Source: Salvia splendens
Taxonomy: Eukaryota; Streptophyta; Magnoliopsida; Lamiales; Lamiaceae
Assembly: GCF_004379255.2 (NCBI RefSeq)
Contig: NC_056035.1
Location: 19,303,902-19,367,901, forward strand
Length of the DNA: 64,000 bases
Direction of reading: 5' to 3'
The position numbers were made by a program, and so were the translations under genes. This document shows, piece after piece, positions 22,176 to 35,029 of the stretch (positions are counted from its first letter, which is position 1; the number at the start of each line of letters is the position of its first letter). The notes beneath the pieces are model-generated. The model made no database searches. It was not told the origin of the DNA and worked only from the letters and a program-made list of their open reading frames with translations.

Positions 22176-22797
22176 CCAATAAATGAATAAAAGTAAAATA
22201 TAAATCCCAAAAACACATTCATTACTCTAGAAACCCTACATGAAAAAGGCGCCATCCTTCCTCTCTCCTCCTCCCTCTCTATTCTCTCTCTCTCACACAG
22301 TCACGCCTCTTCTCTTCCTCTCCCAGTCGGCGCTCCTCTCTCTCTCTCTTATAGTCACCACGCCGCCTCGCTCCACCGCCCTGCTTCGCCGGTTTCCTTC
22401 CGACCTCCTCTCCCTCTCTCCTAATCGGCGCCTCCTCTCTCTCTCTCAATCGGCCGAACTCGCCTTGCCTCGCTACCACGCCACCACGCCTACGGCCCTG
22501 CTCCTCGCTCCACCGCTTTCTTCGCCGGGTTCCTTCCATCCTGCTTCACCTTCCCTGCCGGCTTGTGTGCTCCGGCAGTTTTTGCTTGGGCAAGATAAAA
22601 AGGTAGAAAACATTGAGCCATTGTGCATTTTTTTACTTGCTCAGATCAGTCAAAATATGCTAATTGAATTGAACTATTATGATTTGTTTCTGGTATATAT
22701 ATAGAATTTGTTTATAGTTTGGAAGCTTGTCTAGTACATCTATGTCTATACTCTAGGACTGCAAAGCAACAACTTTTTATTTTTCCTATGTCTATAA
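22176..22797 (+). other. possible host gene 5' leader with telo-box, cut by a Harbinger insertion
   Basis: AAACCCTA (22231-22238), a telo-box typical of plant ribosomal-protein and translation gene promoters, is followed by ATGAAAAAGGCGCC and a 300-bp CT-rich stretch with (TC)n runs. This resembles the 5' untranslated region of an expressed plant gene. A GT-containing AT-rich stretch from about 22602 looks intron-like. The 154-codon frame starting at 22240 is mostly Ser/Leu/Pro from CT repeats and is unlikely to be a protein. No downstream exon is found before the Harbinger element at 22798, nor after it. Confidence 0.35.
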
Positions 22798-24728
22798 GAG
22801 CATCCACAATTGGACGGATGTCCCAACAGACATTCGTCCCAATGGACTTCCTAAAAACACCTCCTTCCACATCGTTGGGACATCCGTCCCAACGGACATC
22901 CCGACGGACTTCCCAAAAATACTTCCTGCCACGTCATAATGACATCCCACTGCACGACCACGTCATAAAGACATCCCACTGCACAATGGCAGACATCCCC
23001 AAGGACATCCCGACGGACAACCACAATAATTATAAAAAATTTAAAAATCGGGACGTCCATCGAGAACCCACAATGGCGGACGTCACGACGGACGTCGTCG
23101 GAAATCCGCGGAACTCTGGTGTCCGCAAGCGAAAATTATCGACATCACAAAAACAACACCGCGGACGCATATCACGTTGCACCCCCTCCTTTACAGTTCC
23201 AGACCTTTTTAACCAAATCAGCCTGCAGTGTCGTGTGTGATGCTTCCCTCCGCACATTGGTGAACCGCTGAATCAAGTATGCATTACTACGTGGTACACC
23301 CATCTGCAGGGAGGCGGTGGCAATACGGTGACTTGTACTAGCACCCTCTTCCGGTGCCCAGCGCTCTGCAACAAATCATTCATCATCTATTATCATATTA
23401 TGCAATATGATACATGCAATCATGATGTCGGCGACATCATTTTCGTGCCAAACTCGTACCGGGCACCGTAGAATGGCCCATCGCGATTGGAGGACACCAA
23501 AAGCTCGCTCAACATCCTTCCTAGCACCCTCTTATTTTTGCGCTAAATAGGATTGCTTCGGCCCAACCGGTTGCCGGATCGTCTAGACAAACACGGGCCA
23601 GGGAGGGTATATCCCATCGGCCAAATGGTATGCCATGTTGTACTGCGTGCCGTTGGCCACGAATCTGACTTGCGGACCCTCACCCCAACACTCGTTATTG
23701 AAGAGATGCGACGATTATAGAACGTTGATATCGCTGTTCGACCCAGCGACACCAAAATACGCATGCCAGATTCGCAAACGGTAGTCATCAACGACATCCA
23801 GGATCATCGTGGGTGTCTCCCTTAGAATCCAGAAGTGAATTACCCTTTCCAAGCCGCCGGGCAGTTCCTTCACTCCCGGTGCATGCAATCGATGCTGCCC
23901 AACATCCCTGGAAAATGGTGCACAGTCCCATGCATATGTATCAATCTTTGGCATTTATCGGCCGGTGGCTTCCGTAGATACTCCGGTTACAAAACTGTCT
24001 CAGCGTCTCTAGGACAGTCGTTTCGCCCATCTGTAGATATTTGTCGAACATGTCTGCGGGCTCGGCATAGGCAAGCTGCCTAATTGCCACGGTACACTAC
24101 TAATATGTCGACAAACCGACTCGGCCGCTGTGAAGCACCTGAACCGCTGCGCCAAACACGTCGCTATATGGATGAAGAGTTGTTGCGACATTCTGAATCG
24201 GCGACGGAAAATCTCCGGCGGATAATGGAAGTTATCACCGAAGTAGTCTTCCATCAACCGCAGGTCGGCCCCAACATGGTCACGGCCGATTGTCTGCCGA
24301 TAAAGGATAGGCCAAGGGACTGCCGCCACCGCCTCCTCGTCAGCTTCACGTTCTACCGCTGCAACCAGTTCATCGAACTCCCGATCGATCGCTTGTTTAT
24401 ACTGTTTATCATCGGAATCCATATTTTAAAAGTTGAATTGAGATAAATTGAAAAGAGTGAAGTTTGGAATGGGGTAAAAAATGGAGAAAATGGTGTATTT
24501 ATAAAAATAAGAAAAAAAATTTAAAAAATCGGAAATGATCAAGGGCCGCGGCTCTCGACCACCGCAATAGGGGGCCGCGCCTCGCACCCAAGAGCCGCGG
24601 CCGGGCTGGCTCTGTGGCACTCCCTTGGGCTACCCCCTTGGCCGCGCCTATCTGTAGCCCTAGCAATAGGGGGCCGCGCCCGAGCCACCTCTCGGCCGGG
24701 AGCCGCGGCCCTCCTATTGTGGATGCAC
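22798..24728 (-). mobile_element. PIF/Harbinger element H4 (transposase only)
   Basis: 1931 bp. Left end GAGCATCCACAAT, right end ATTGTGGATGCAC (GTGCATCCACAAT inverted); flanks TAA at the left and TTA at the right, a TWA target with one change. Subterminal repeats are CATCCCGACGGACATCC-like at the left (22810-23100) and GGGGGCCGCG-like at the right (24540-24725). It contains one degenerate transposase gene on the minus strand and no Myb-like ORF. Confidence 0.85.
23230..24422 (-). pseudogene. PIF/Harbinger transposase, degenerate
   Basis: ATG 24422 starts MDSDDKQYKQAIDREFDELV, followed by YFGDNFHYPPEIFRRRFRMSQQLF, the usual PIF N-terminal helix region. After frame changes near 24130-24010 come DDYRLRIWHAYFGVAGSNSDINVL (second catalytic Asp, about 23790-23717) and CIILHNMIIDDE (about 23430-23390). 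The first catalytic Asp region survives only as VGQHRLHAPGVKELPGGLE in a shifted frame. Many lesions; clearly dead. Confidence 0.82.
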
Positions 24729-24785
24729 TTATAAACTAACTTATATTATTAGTATAATATTATATTTTAGTATTATCAATTGTTT

Positions 24786-24801
24786 AATATATATATATAT
24801 A

Positions 24802-24848
<47 letters not shown>
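24786..24848. repeat. (TA)n microsatellite left of the giant MULE
   Basis: Two TA runs separated by a short TTTTA. A similar TA run lies on the other side of the MULE (about 45330-45388), so the element sits between TA-rich tracts and its target duplication cannot be read. Confidence 0.8.
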
Positions 24849-24849
<1 letters not shown>

Positions 24850-24923
24850 TAACGGCCCATATTAAGAAGAATAAAGGATCTAAGAGATGAATAGGAGAAT
24901 AACGCTCCCCTATATATATAGGG

Positions 24924-24984
24924 GTGCATTATAATGATAACCCCAATTTGTGTGATAACCCTATAACTAAATCTCCACCACACA
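24924..24984 (+). repeat. left terminal inverted repeat of the giant MULE
   Basis: Starts GTGCATTATAATGATAACCC and ends CCACCACACA. It pairs with 45255-45314 in opposite orientation, with about ten differences including small indels near the tip. The 21-bp repeat family begins about 30 bp further in (25014). Confidence 0.85.
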
Positions 24985-25013
24985 TTTTTAAAATGTGGTC
25001 TAGATTTAATCTA

Positions 25014-25353
25014 ACAAAACTATCATTTTATCAAATAAAACTATCATATTTCGATTATATAAGGGCAAAATTGTCATTTCGTTATAAAATTGGGCGCGTA
25101 AAAAGAAAACATGAACTAAACGCTGCATTCAATTTCTCTCACACTCAAACCCTCCTAATCTCATTCAAACCCTTGCTTCTTCAGTTTCGAAGGAAAACCA
25201 TCCAAATTCTGGAATATGACGACGGAAAACGATCAAGCATCATCGAAGAAAGGGTGGATGAAGTTTTTTACTTATTTCACTTTTGTTTTTGCTCGATTTT
25301 ATCATTTTGCCATCTATTCTCATTTTTTTAGATTCTATAGTTTTTTAGTGTAG
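25014..25353 (+). other. terminal 5' module with a 45-codon ORF (first copy)
   Basis: Leader with TCTCTCACACTCAAACCC and a small ORF at 25216-25353 beginning MTTENDQASSKKGWMKFF. The same leader and start (MTTENALVSSKNGWMKFF) occur on the minus strand at 32535-32233 and 38413-38050, in front of the two Ulp1-like genes. Here it points inward from the left terminus and no gene follows, so it is either the ancestral terminal promoter with first exon or an orphan copy of it. The translation is Phe/Tyr-rich after GWMKFF and has no known domain. Confidence 0.65.
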
Positions 25354-25559
25354 ATTCAGAGTTACATATGACATCATGATGAATTTACTTTGAATTTACT
25401 ACACACTTGGTTTTGTATCATCAATTCATACCTTATTCCATATTATTGTGTACAGCAGTAATGCAGATTCGAAGCAGTTTATTTGAGTGCTGATTTTGTG
25501 AGTAGTGTTTTGTTCTACTTAAGTGACAAGTTATGCTCTCTACTGTTTTGAACTCATTG

Positions 25560-27470
25560 AAATTTAGCAAATGATAGTTTCAGAAGGTAAAATGATAGTT
25601 GCACTTGATAAAACGATGGTTTCAGGTAATAAATGATAGTTTCAGGGGATAAAATGATAGTTACACTTGATAAAATGATGGTTTCAGGGATAAAATGATA
25701 GTTCAATCCTTTAAAAGTTTGGATTTGTCAAAAGTTCAATCCTTTCAAAATTATCATTTTATCAACTCAGAGTATCATTCTATCAAGTAAGACTATCATT
25801 TTATGCAGTAAACCTAACATTTATAAGCAAAAACTATCATTTTATCAACTCAAGAGTATCATTCTATCGACAAAAGTATCATTTTAACAACTGAGAGTAT
25901 CATTCTATGAAGCAAAACTATCATTTTATGCAGTAAACCTAACATTTATAAGGCAAAAGTATCATCTTAACTACCAATCATTGGCTTCAAAGCATCATCA
26001 CAAACAGGAATGTACATACCTACAAATCAGTAAAAGTATCTTTTTATCAACTCAGAGTATCATTCTATGCGGCAAAACTATCATTTTATGCAAAAAACAT
26101 AACATTTATATGCCAAAAGTTTCATTTTATCAACTCAGAGTATCATTCTATCGGCAAAAGTATCATTTTATCAACTCAGAGTATTATTCTATGAAGCAAA
26201 ACTATCATTTTATGCAGTAAACATAAGATTTATAAGCCAAAATTATCATTTTATCAACTTAGAGTATCATTCTATGCGGCAAAACTATCATTTTATGCAG
26301 TAAACCTAACATTTATAAGCCAAAAGTATCATTTTATTAACTCAGAGTGTCATTCTATCCGGCAAAAAGTATCATTTTATCAACTCAGAGTATCATTCTA
26401 TCCGACAAAACTATCATTTTATCAACTCAGAGTATCATTCTATCGGCAAAAGTATCATTTTATCAACTCAGAGTATCATTCTATCAAGCAAAACTATCAT
26501 TTTATGCAGTAAACCTAACATTTATAAGCCAAAAGTATCTTCTTAACTACCAATCATTGAGTTCAAAGCATCATAACAAATAGGAATGTACATACCTACA
26601 AATCAGTAAAAGTATCATTTTATCAAGCAAAACACATCACTCTTATTCGAATTTTACTTCACTCTTGTTCACAAAACACTAGTTCCTTATTCAGTGAAGT
26701 AAATAGATACCAATCACTATCATTTTATGCAGTATCATTCTATGAAGCAAAACTATCATTTTATGCAGTAAAAGTATCATTGAGGATTGAGGATACGTAC
26801 AAATCAGTAAAAATATCATTTTATCAACTTAGAGTATCATTCTATGCGGCAAAACTATCATTTTGTGCAGTAAACATAACATTTATAAGGCAAAAGTATC
26901 ATTTTATCAACTCAGAGTATCATTCTATCGGCAAAAGTATCATTTTATCAACTCAGAGTATCATTCTATGAAGCAAAACTATCATTTTATGCAGTAAACA
27001 TAAGATTTATAAGCCAAAAGTATCATTTTATCAACTCAGAGTATCATTCTATCCGGAAAACTATCATTTTATCAACTCATAATATCATTCTATCAGCAAA
27101 AGTATCATTTTATCAACTCAGAGTATCATTCTATCAAGCAAAACTATCATTTTATGCAGTAAACCTAACATTTATAAGCCAAAAGTATCATCTTAACTAC
27201 CAATCATTGGGTTCAAAGCATCATTATAAACAGGAATGTACATACCTACAAATCAGTAAAAGTATCATTTTATCAACTCAGAGTATCATTCTATGCGGCA
27301 AAACTATCATTTTATGCAGTAAACCTAATATTTATAAGCCAAAAGTGTCATTTTATTAACTCAGAGTATTATTTTATACGGCAAAAACTATCATTTTATC
27401 AACTCAGAGTATCATTCTATCAAGCAAAACTATCATTTTATGTAGTAAACCTAACATTTATAAGCCAAAA
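25560..27470. repeat. 21-bp minisatellite array with embedded transposase exon-2 fragments
   Basis: Tandem 21-bp units of the form TATCATTTTATCAACTCAGAG alternating with TATCATTCTATCCGGCAAAAC, plus TATGCAGTAAACCTAACATT blocks. Copies of the start of transposase exon 2 with its splice acceptor interrupt the array at 25973-26030, 26550-26607, 27200-27257 and (shortened) 27485-27529, giving a higher-order repeat of roughly 300-650 bp. Open frames over the array show seven-residue periodicity and are not genes. Confidence 0.88.
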
Positions 27471-28341
27471 GTATCATCTTAACTACCAATCATTGGGTTC
27501 AAAGCATCATCACATACCTACAAATCAGTAAAAGTATCATTTTATCAAGCAAAACACATCACTCTTATTCGGATTTTACTTCACTCTTGTTCGCAAAACA
27601 CTAGTTCCTTATTCAGTGAAGTAAATAGATACACCACAACAGTGGATAAAATAGTAAACAAGATATTAATGTACAATAAGTACTTGCTATTGAATTTAAA
27701 TGAAGTTTTCTACAATAGTTCATAAACGCTTGAAGTTTACAATCATTTTTTCCACTTCTATTTTATTTGTTTTCCCATATTCTTCATAATGCTTTGATGC
27801 TAGTGACAAGATATTCAATGCCTCATTGTTTTTTTCCAACAATAATAATGCGCTGCAATACTTTGCTCTTAGTCTTTGGAGTATTCCCTTGCTTCTTGCA
27901 GTTAATCGACACTTCCAATCTTGTTCACGCTCACCATAATAACATTCCAAATGTCGCATCAAAAAAACTCCACAATCTTCTACATTTGATGTTGTTCTCC
28001 AAGGCATTTTGAGCCTTACTATGCTCACATCCTTTATTGATTTGCTTTGGTTGTGATACCCCATTTTTGTCAAAAAATGACAAAAATACAATCTCTACAA
28101 TATATCATTATGAATATCAGATGTAGTTCACTATAAAGAGTACTATACTTCACTTTAATCACAAAAATACTTCACTATATATCATGTATACTTACCACAT
28201 TTACAGGTATGCAACCATATTTGATTAATACGTCCTCATCGTCAGCATTCTTCGAATTGTCAATCACCACTATACTTTTAGTACTAAATCTGAAGCATAT
28301 GGTATAGTAATGTTCTGCAGCACATATTGGAAAGAACACCT

Positions 28342-28347
28342 ACACGG

Positions 28348-28391
<44 letters not shown>

Positions 28392-28392
28392 T
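28342..28392. repeat. (AAT)n microsatellite
   Basis: About 16 uninterrupted AAT/TAA units inside an intron of Ulp1-like gene B. Confidence 0.9.
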
Positions 28393-28629
28393 TCAGAATA
28401 AAAACAATTAGTGAATATAACAAAGAATCAATTGTGTTCAGTATTTACCAAATCTACATCGCCCCATTTGAAATATGAAATTTGTTCAACCTCAGTTTGT
28501 AAATTGTCACAGAATCTATCAATTAGAGTCATGAGGTCGACCCCATCAGGCCGGTGAACAATTGTATACAGCTGAAAGATGAGACAAGTCAAATCTGGAT
28601 GGAAATAATTCACTTTGTGTCCTGTTTTA

Positions 28630-28865
28630 TAGAACTAATGAACTGTGTATTGTGTACAATAGTGAAGTGAAATCAGAATAAGAGTGAAGTGTTTTGTAAA
28701 TAAGAAATAAGAGTGAAGTGTTTTGTAAACAAGAGTGAAGTAAAATCGAAGTAAGAGTGATGTGTTTTGTGAACAAGAGTGAAGTGAAATCGAAGTAAGA
28801 GTGATGTGTTCTGTGAACAAGAGTGAAGTGTTTTCTGAACAAGAGTGAAGTGAAATCAGAATATA
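28630..28865. repeat. 22-bp minisatellite
   Basis: About ten units of GAGTGAAGTGTTTTGTGAACAA (minus-strand sense of the 22-bp family). Further short arrays of the same family lie at 27530-27635, 29715-29960 and 30825-31100, all in introns of Ulp1-like gene B. Frames across them are repeat translations. Confidence 0.85.
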
Positions 28866-30824
28866 GTGCATATATACTAATGAAGTTTAAATATCATATA
28901 GTGAAATGAATATGATTAGTAGTGAAGTAAACATGCTTTATAATGAACATATACCATGCAATAAATTTTTCAAAATTTATATTATTCTTACGGATGGGTA
29001 TGTTGTGAAAAAGAGGCGTCTTGATGAAGATAGAGCCCTGTATTCTTCCATATTATTCAAATAAGAAGCCCATGCACTGATCACACCCACTTCTATTAGC
29101 GTACGTGGCAATAGTGAACAGAATTATCTTTTTGTTACCATTATGACATTATCATCATACACTATGGCGTCCCTGTTCAAATATGTGTGTGTGTTAGCAC
29201 ATCTTTTGTATATTTTTCTTCTAAATCAGAACTATAATATATATCTTACTCATTTGATTCATATGTTGTCATAATCCACAAAAAGATTTGTGACTCCTTC
29301 AAGGTAAACTTGGTTTTGGCCTAGACCACCCTTTTATGGAATGGAGATTTCAATGCAGCTGATATTCTCTTCTCAGCTTTTGAACGTATCTCCATTTGTT
29401 CAATCCTAGCAGTTGACTGTCAGGGCAAGAATGATATGAAAACTTCACTATATAAGGCATATAGTTCACTTGATGTTTGTTAAAAGTGTTGGTGAATGGA
29501 TGAGATATATCATTGCTTAACACTTACCATGTCTGGATTGTAAACTACTATTTCGGTTGAAGGATTTTTGCCAGATACATTCAACTCTGATTGAACACAA
29601 TCATCATCAGCATATATCTCCATGCATGCTTCTATTGCAAATGCAATCTGGGCATCCACAATGTCTTCCTATTTTCATAATAAGAAATGAAAACACATCA
29701 ATATTGACACGATTTTTACTTCAGAATAAGAGTGATGTGTTTTGTGAACAGGAGTGAAGTGAAATCAGAATAAGAATGATGTGTATTGTTCACAAAACAC
29801 ATCACTCTTGTTCAGAAAACACATCACTCTTATCTGATTTCACTTCACTCTTGTAACAAACACATCACTCTTGTTCAGAAAACACTTCACTCTTGTTCAC
29901 AAAACACGTCACTCTTATTCTGATTTCACTTCACTCTTGTTCACAAAACACATCACTATACACATGCAACACAGAAACCTCACTTAACAATGGAACATAT
30001 CACTCGAAGCACTTTTTTATACCTTCATGATGTTGCTTTAGCTACATCTTCATAAAATTCATTTGTCTCCTGCAAATAGTGAAATGTGATAAACATAAGA
30101 ATAAAAACTAAAAAAAGTAAATAAATTATTTCCCAAAATCTTCAACTTACTGGTTTCTTTCCCAAGTTAATATCAGGCAAAATTGATGTGCCTTCATTCA
30201 CTAATTTGCATTTTTCATCATGGGCTTCCATCATTTTTTCCATAAGCTGAATCCATTCTGGATCATCTTCTTGATCCTCTTCCATAGCTTGTGTCATGTT
30301 TTCAATTGGCTTAGACACAGCTTGGTCCCCTTGATCAACCTCCACACCAACCATCTTTATTGCATTTATAGCTGCAACTTTAAAGCAATTGGTGTCATTT
30401 GTATTTGCTGGAGCATTCTTTATATACCTCATCATTTTACTAATAGCATCTGCAGCCTCCCTAATTGAACTTTTAATTTCATTAGACGAAAGAACTTGAT
30501 CAGTTGAAGGGGGCTTCATCAGTTGAAGGGGGGCTTCATCAGGTAAAGGAGCTTCCTCAGTTGAAGGGACAGAGGTAGTGACAGTTATTGAATACTTGTT
30601 GGCATATAAAGATTCAATGGAGACAGGATCAATGATACTTTCTATGCTTCCTCTTCCAATGGTGCCTCCATTATCGAATTCCATTTGTCCTCTCTCCTTA
30701 AGAATAGATTCTGTCCAGTTACGGACAATTGGGAATCTTCTAACCACCAGTCTTGTTCTGTAGACAACCCTATCTACATAGCATGCCTGCAAAATCAGAT
30801 CAATAATAAAATGCATTACAAGGA

Positions 30825-31100
30825 ATTCACTCTTATTATGATTTTACTTCACTCTTGTTCACAAAACATTTCACTCTTATTCTCATTTTACTTCACTCTT
30901 GTTCACAAAACACATCACTCTTATTATGATTTTACTTCACTCTTGTTCACAAAACACATCACTCTTGTTCTGATTTTACTTCACTCTTGTACACAAAACA
31001 CTTCACTCTTATTCAAATTTATTTCACTCTTGTTCACAAAACACATCACTCTTATTCTGATTTTACTTGACTCATGTATAAATAACACATCACTTTAACC
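30825..31100. repeat. 22-bp minisatellite
   Basis: Units of CTTCACTCTTGTTCACAAAACA alternating with CATCACTCTTATTATGATTTTA-like variants. Sits in the intron between two coding exons of Ulp1-like gene B. Confidence 0.85.
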
Positions 31101-32232
31101 ATGCATTTACTACTTAACCGTGTAAAACATCACTCTAAATATGATTTTACTTCACTCTAAGCATGTTTTTACTTCACTATAAAGGAGTGGTTAAAATAGA
31201 AATCTCACCAAGAGGAAAGTGATTGGTCCAGTGAATGGGGTGGATTTGTTCTTGAGTTTCCAGCTATCATGTGCTGTGATTAGCGTATCCAACACATAGC
31301 TGCACCAATTGTACTGCCTCACATTTGAAATGTTGCCAATATCGTCCAAGATACGGCCAAGACATTTTCCGTTGGCAGTTGGTGAGATCAGAACATTGTC
31401 CAACAGAATAAGAAATATTTTCTTAAATCACTCACCACCTTCTACATCACTATCAAGCTGCTCTTGCAAATCAACTGGGGTTATTGCTTTGTTCTTCTTA
31501 GCCTTGACAATGGTCTTCATCACATCATTCATTTCATGCTTCTTTTCTCTTTTAATCATCAACTCTCCTCTTGGCAGTCCCAATGTAGCATACACATCCT
31601 CCTCAGTGATGTGTAATGGTTGATCATCAACAAGTTTTATTCTGGAGCAGTTGTCATTATTAAAATTTTCAAGTAGTGAAAATGCCATGTCAGCAGGAAT
31701 ACATCGTGTCTTCAAATGCACAAGCTGTCCAAAACCCATCTCTTCCAGAGCAGCTATTTGTTTGGAGTTCATTTTCTCAATGGCATCAACCAGAACTTTC
31801 ACCCCTATCTTTACGACCAATTTAGGTCTTCTAATTTTACAACTAATATCTTTAACACTCTTTCTTTTATCCTGTTTCTTTCTGGCAATCATTTCTTCTT
31901 CATCGTTGGTTTGTGACCTCCCACGCTTTGAGGCTGGAAGACATACAAAAAAAGTGGTCAAATTCATGAATACACACTTAATATAGCTCAAAATTATTCA
32001 CTGAGATACTAAATAATTAAATAAGTCACTCTCTGGTTTCTGTTTTTGTTGCATATCATGTTTGTTTTTGGACCTTATTTCTGGAGAAGTTGTTGTTCGA
32101 AGGACATCTTGTTGATTTTTTGTCCTTATTTCAGTTGTAGGTGCAGCAATTTGTTGCGGTCTATCCTCACGCATCTTAGACCTTATTTCGGCTGCAGCAG
32201 CTTCATGGATATGAGGAAAAAAATCAATATAG

Positions 32233-32535
32233 CAAAAAAAAAAAGTGAAATAAGTAAAAAACTTCATCCAACCATTCTTTGATGATACTAGAGCGTTTTC
32301 CGTCGTCATATTTCATAGGTTGAATGGTTTTTCCTTCGAAACTGAAGAAGCAAGGGTTTGAATGCGATTCGGAGGGTTTGGATGCGATTCGATGGGTTTG
32401 AGTGTGAGAGAAATAGAATTCAGCGTCTAGTTCACGTTTTATTTCGACGCGCCAATTTTATAACGAAATGACAATTTTGCCCTTATATAAACGAAATATG
32501 ATAGTTTTATTTGATAAAATGATAGTTTTGTTTGA
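32233..32535 (-). promoter_or_regulatory. 5' module of Ulp1-like gene B
   Basis: Leader and start region nearly the same as 25014-25353 (opposite orientation) and 38050-38413 (same orientation). It contains CGCGCCAATTTTATAACGAAATG, a TCTCTCACACTCAAACCC leader and the start codon at 32309. It probably supplies promoter, 5' leader and first exon for gene B. Confidence 0.6.
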
Positions 32536-33480
32536 TTACAATGATACTCTGAGTTGATAAAATGATAGTTTTACCGGATAGAATGATACTCTGAGTTGAT
32601 AAAATGATACTTTCGCCGAATAGAATTATACCCTGAGTTGATAAAATGATAGTTTTGCCGGATAGAATGATACTCTAGGTTGATAAAATGATAGTTTTGC
32701 CGGATAGAATGATACTCTGGGTTGATAAAATGATACTTTTGGCTTATAAATGTTAGGTTTACTGCATAATGTATTGAATTTCATACCAATCATTGGCTTC
32801 AAAGCATCATCATAAACAGGAATGTACATACCTACAAATCCATAAACTATCATTTTATCAACTCAGAGTATCATTCTATCCGGCAAAACTATCATTTTAT
32901 TTATGCAGTAAACCTAACATTTATAAGCCAAATGTATCATTTTATTAACTCATAGTATATTTCTATCCGACAAAAAGTATCATTTTATCAACTTAGAGTA
33001 TCATTCTAACCGGCAAAACTATCATTTTATCAACTCATAATATCATTCTATCCGGCAAAACTATCATTTTAGTTTTAACTATCATTTTAGTTTTGCAGTA
33101 AACCTAACATTTATAAGCCAAAACTATCATTTTATCAAGTGCAACTATCATTTTATCAAGTGTAACTATTATTTTACCTTCTGAAACTATCATTTTATCC
33201 CCTCAAACTATCATTTTATCAAGTGCAACTATCATTTTACCTTCTGGAACTATCATTTTATCCCCTGAAACTATCATTTTATCCCCTTAAACCATCATTT
33301 TATCCCCTTAAACCATCATTTTATCAAGTGCAACTATCATTTTACCCTCTGAAACTATATACACTTTAACCTGATAAAAGGATAATGTAAGCGGATAAAA
33401 TGACAGTAACCTTATAAAATGATATATAAGCTGAAGAAATGGCATATAAGCTGATAAAATGATACTTTAACGTGACAAAA
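32480..33480. repeat. 21-bp minisatellite array between the two Ulp1-like genes
   Basis: Units TATCATTTTATCCCCTGAAAC, TATCATTTTATCAAGTGCAAC and GATAAAATGATAGTTTTGCCG in both orientations; the orientation changes at about 32770-32840, where a longer transposase exon-2 fragment (32771-32841) is embedded. No coding sequence. Confidence 0.85.
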
Positions 33481-35029
33481 TGTCTTACAAGTTACTATTA
33501 CAACTACTAGCTCTCTTTAGGGGGTTCAAATTCTCTAATCATCTTTTCAACATCGATTTCCCATTTTTTGCTATCGTTCTGAAACTTCTGTTGTATCATT
33601 GTAAATGTCTCAAAAGCCTTCTTGTTAGTATCTCCAATAAGTAATGCTTTAGTATATTTGGCACGGAGTTTTGTGAAAGGCTCTGTCCCCTTCTTCGTTA
33701 AGCTCGAATTCCAGTTACGAACATCACCACCCATATAAGTCTCCATATGGCGCATCACATAAACTCCACAGTCAACTTTATTTGTATAGTTCTACCATGG
33801 CATAGTCATGTGTCTGATTTTTGACATTTTGACAATTCTCCCCATTGATGGATTAACTACATCTCCAAGATAAATTCGGAAGAAATGTTTCTATTCAAAT
33901 AACACAAAACATACATGAGGTTGATTAAAAATGATATTATGTTTCGTACTAAATGATATTCAATGCATTTTAACTAATAAATATTGAATGCATTTAACTA
34001 AACATACCAGCATACTTGGTGCAGCTCCATATTTCTTCTTAATCAACTCTTCACTAATCAGAGCATTGTCAATCACATCCATCATTTGCATTTTGAGATT
34101 GAAGCACATGATATAAAAATGTTCATGTGCCCAGATCGGAAAGAATATCTAATTTTCAAAACATTATATACAAATGTCATTTTCAAAAATATAGGTATGT
34201 TGTTCTGTAATGTATATCTCATTATGACTTACCATGTCATAATTTTCCCATTTGAAATTGTCAATCTTTGACACAAATTCATTTAACGCTGTGCAAAATT
34301 TTTCTTGAGCCTCGACTTGAGTCCATTCAGATTTCCTTGCAGTAATATTGTATACCTGTCATGTTTACATTTTTGTAAATAAATTTAACTTTTAATGTAA
34401 CACTATTATTTATTTACTCGTTTACTGTACCGTAGGTGTGGTGTTGATGAAAAGACGACTCGGTGATGCCTTTGATTTAAATTTTTCATGGTAGTTGAGG
34501 TACACAACCCATGCATCTATGATGTTGATACTGACGTATGTACGTGGAGCAAGGCTGTGGAAATCAATCTTGAACATGCTCATCATGTTGTTCTCATAAA
34601 CCATCTCATAGCTGAATTCAAAATCATATTTAATGTTAGTTAAAAGAATTTAATAAGAATATAATTATGTAATTCAAAACTTACTATTCGCTTTCTTCAT
34701 GTGTCATCAACCAGTACATTATTTCTTTCTCTTCATTATTCAGTTTTCCTTTTATATTTACTGCTCTGACATTGTAGGGAGAACACAGTGCTTCAACAAT
34801 TTTCTTTGTTGTTCTGGCCACTTTCTCCTTTTCAACTGGAGGTTCTTGGGAAACCATCTTCTTTCCTTTGGCCTTTTTCAAAATTCTTCTCTCTCTTTTA
34901 AAACTTCATCATCTCCTATTTCACCATGCACATCCTCCATGACAGTGGATATTATGGTATATGCTCTGTCATGCTTTCATTCAAAAATATAAATTGTTAT
35001 TGACATAAGGGATATTATTTTACCCAATG

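Larger units (their letters stand above)
27720..32309 (-). pseudogene. Ulp1-like cysteine protease (C48) gene B, multi-exon
   Basis: Reading leftwards: first exon 32309-31998 (MTTENALVSSKNGWMKFF, then EIRSK repeats); 31934-31428, continuing past a TGA at 31428 to about 31191 (MGFGQLVHLKTRCIPADMAF, EEDVYATLGLPRGEL); 30795-30142 (RRFPIVRNWTESILKER, acidic tail); short exons with DAQIAFAIEACMEIYADDD (about 29680-29530) and LPRTLIEVGVISAWASYL (about 29110-29040). The catalytic part is FFPICAAEHYYTICF and VIDNSKNADDED (28352-28220) and NVEDCGVFLMRHLECYYG (27995-27930). Catalytic His, Asp and Cys are present, but the oxyanion-hole Gln is Arg (MPWRTTSN). Ulp1 enzymes cleave SUMO; the role inside MULEs is unknown. 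The TGA (from TGG, by comparison with copy A) and a TAG near 29320 break it. Exon borders are approximate. Confidence 0.75.

Noticed and set aside
22240..22704. 154-codon open frame
   Set aside because: Composition is Ser/Leu/Pro from CT-rich sequence and no domain is visible; more likely a 5' leader.
25560..27470. CRISPR-like direct repeats
   Set aside because: Units are contiguous with no unique spacers, in a plant transposon; a minisatellite explains them.
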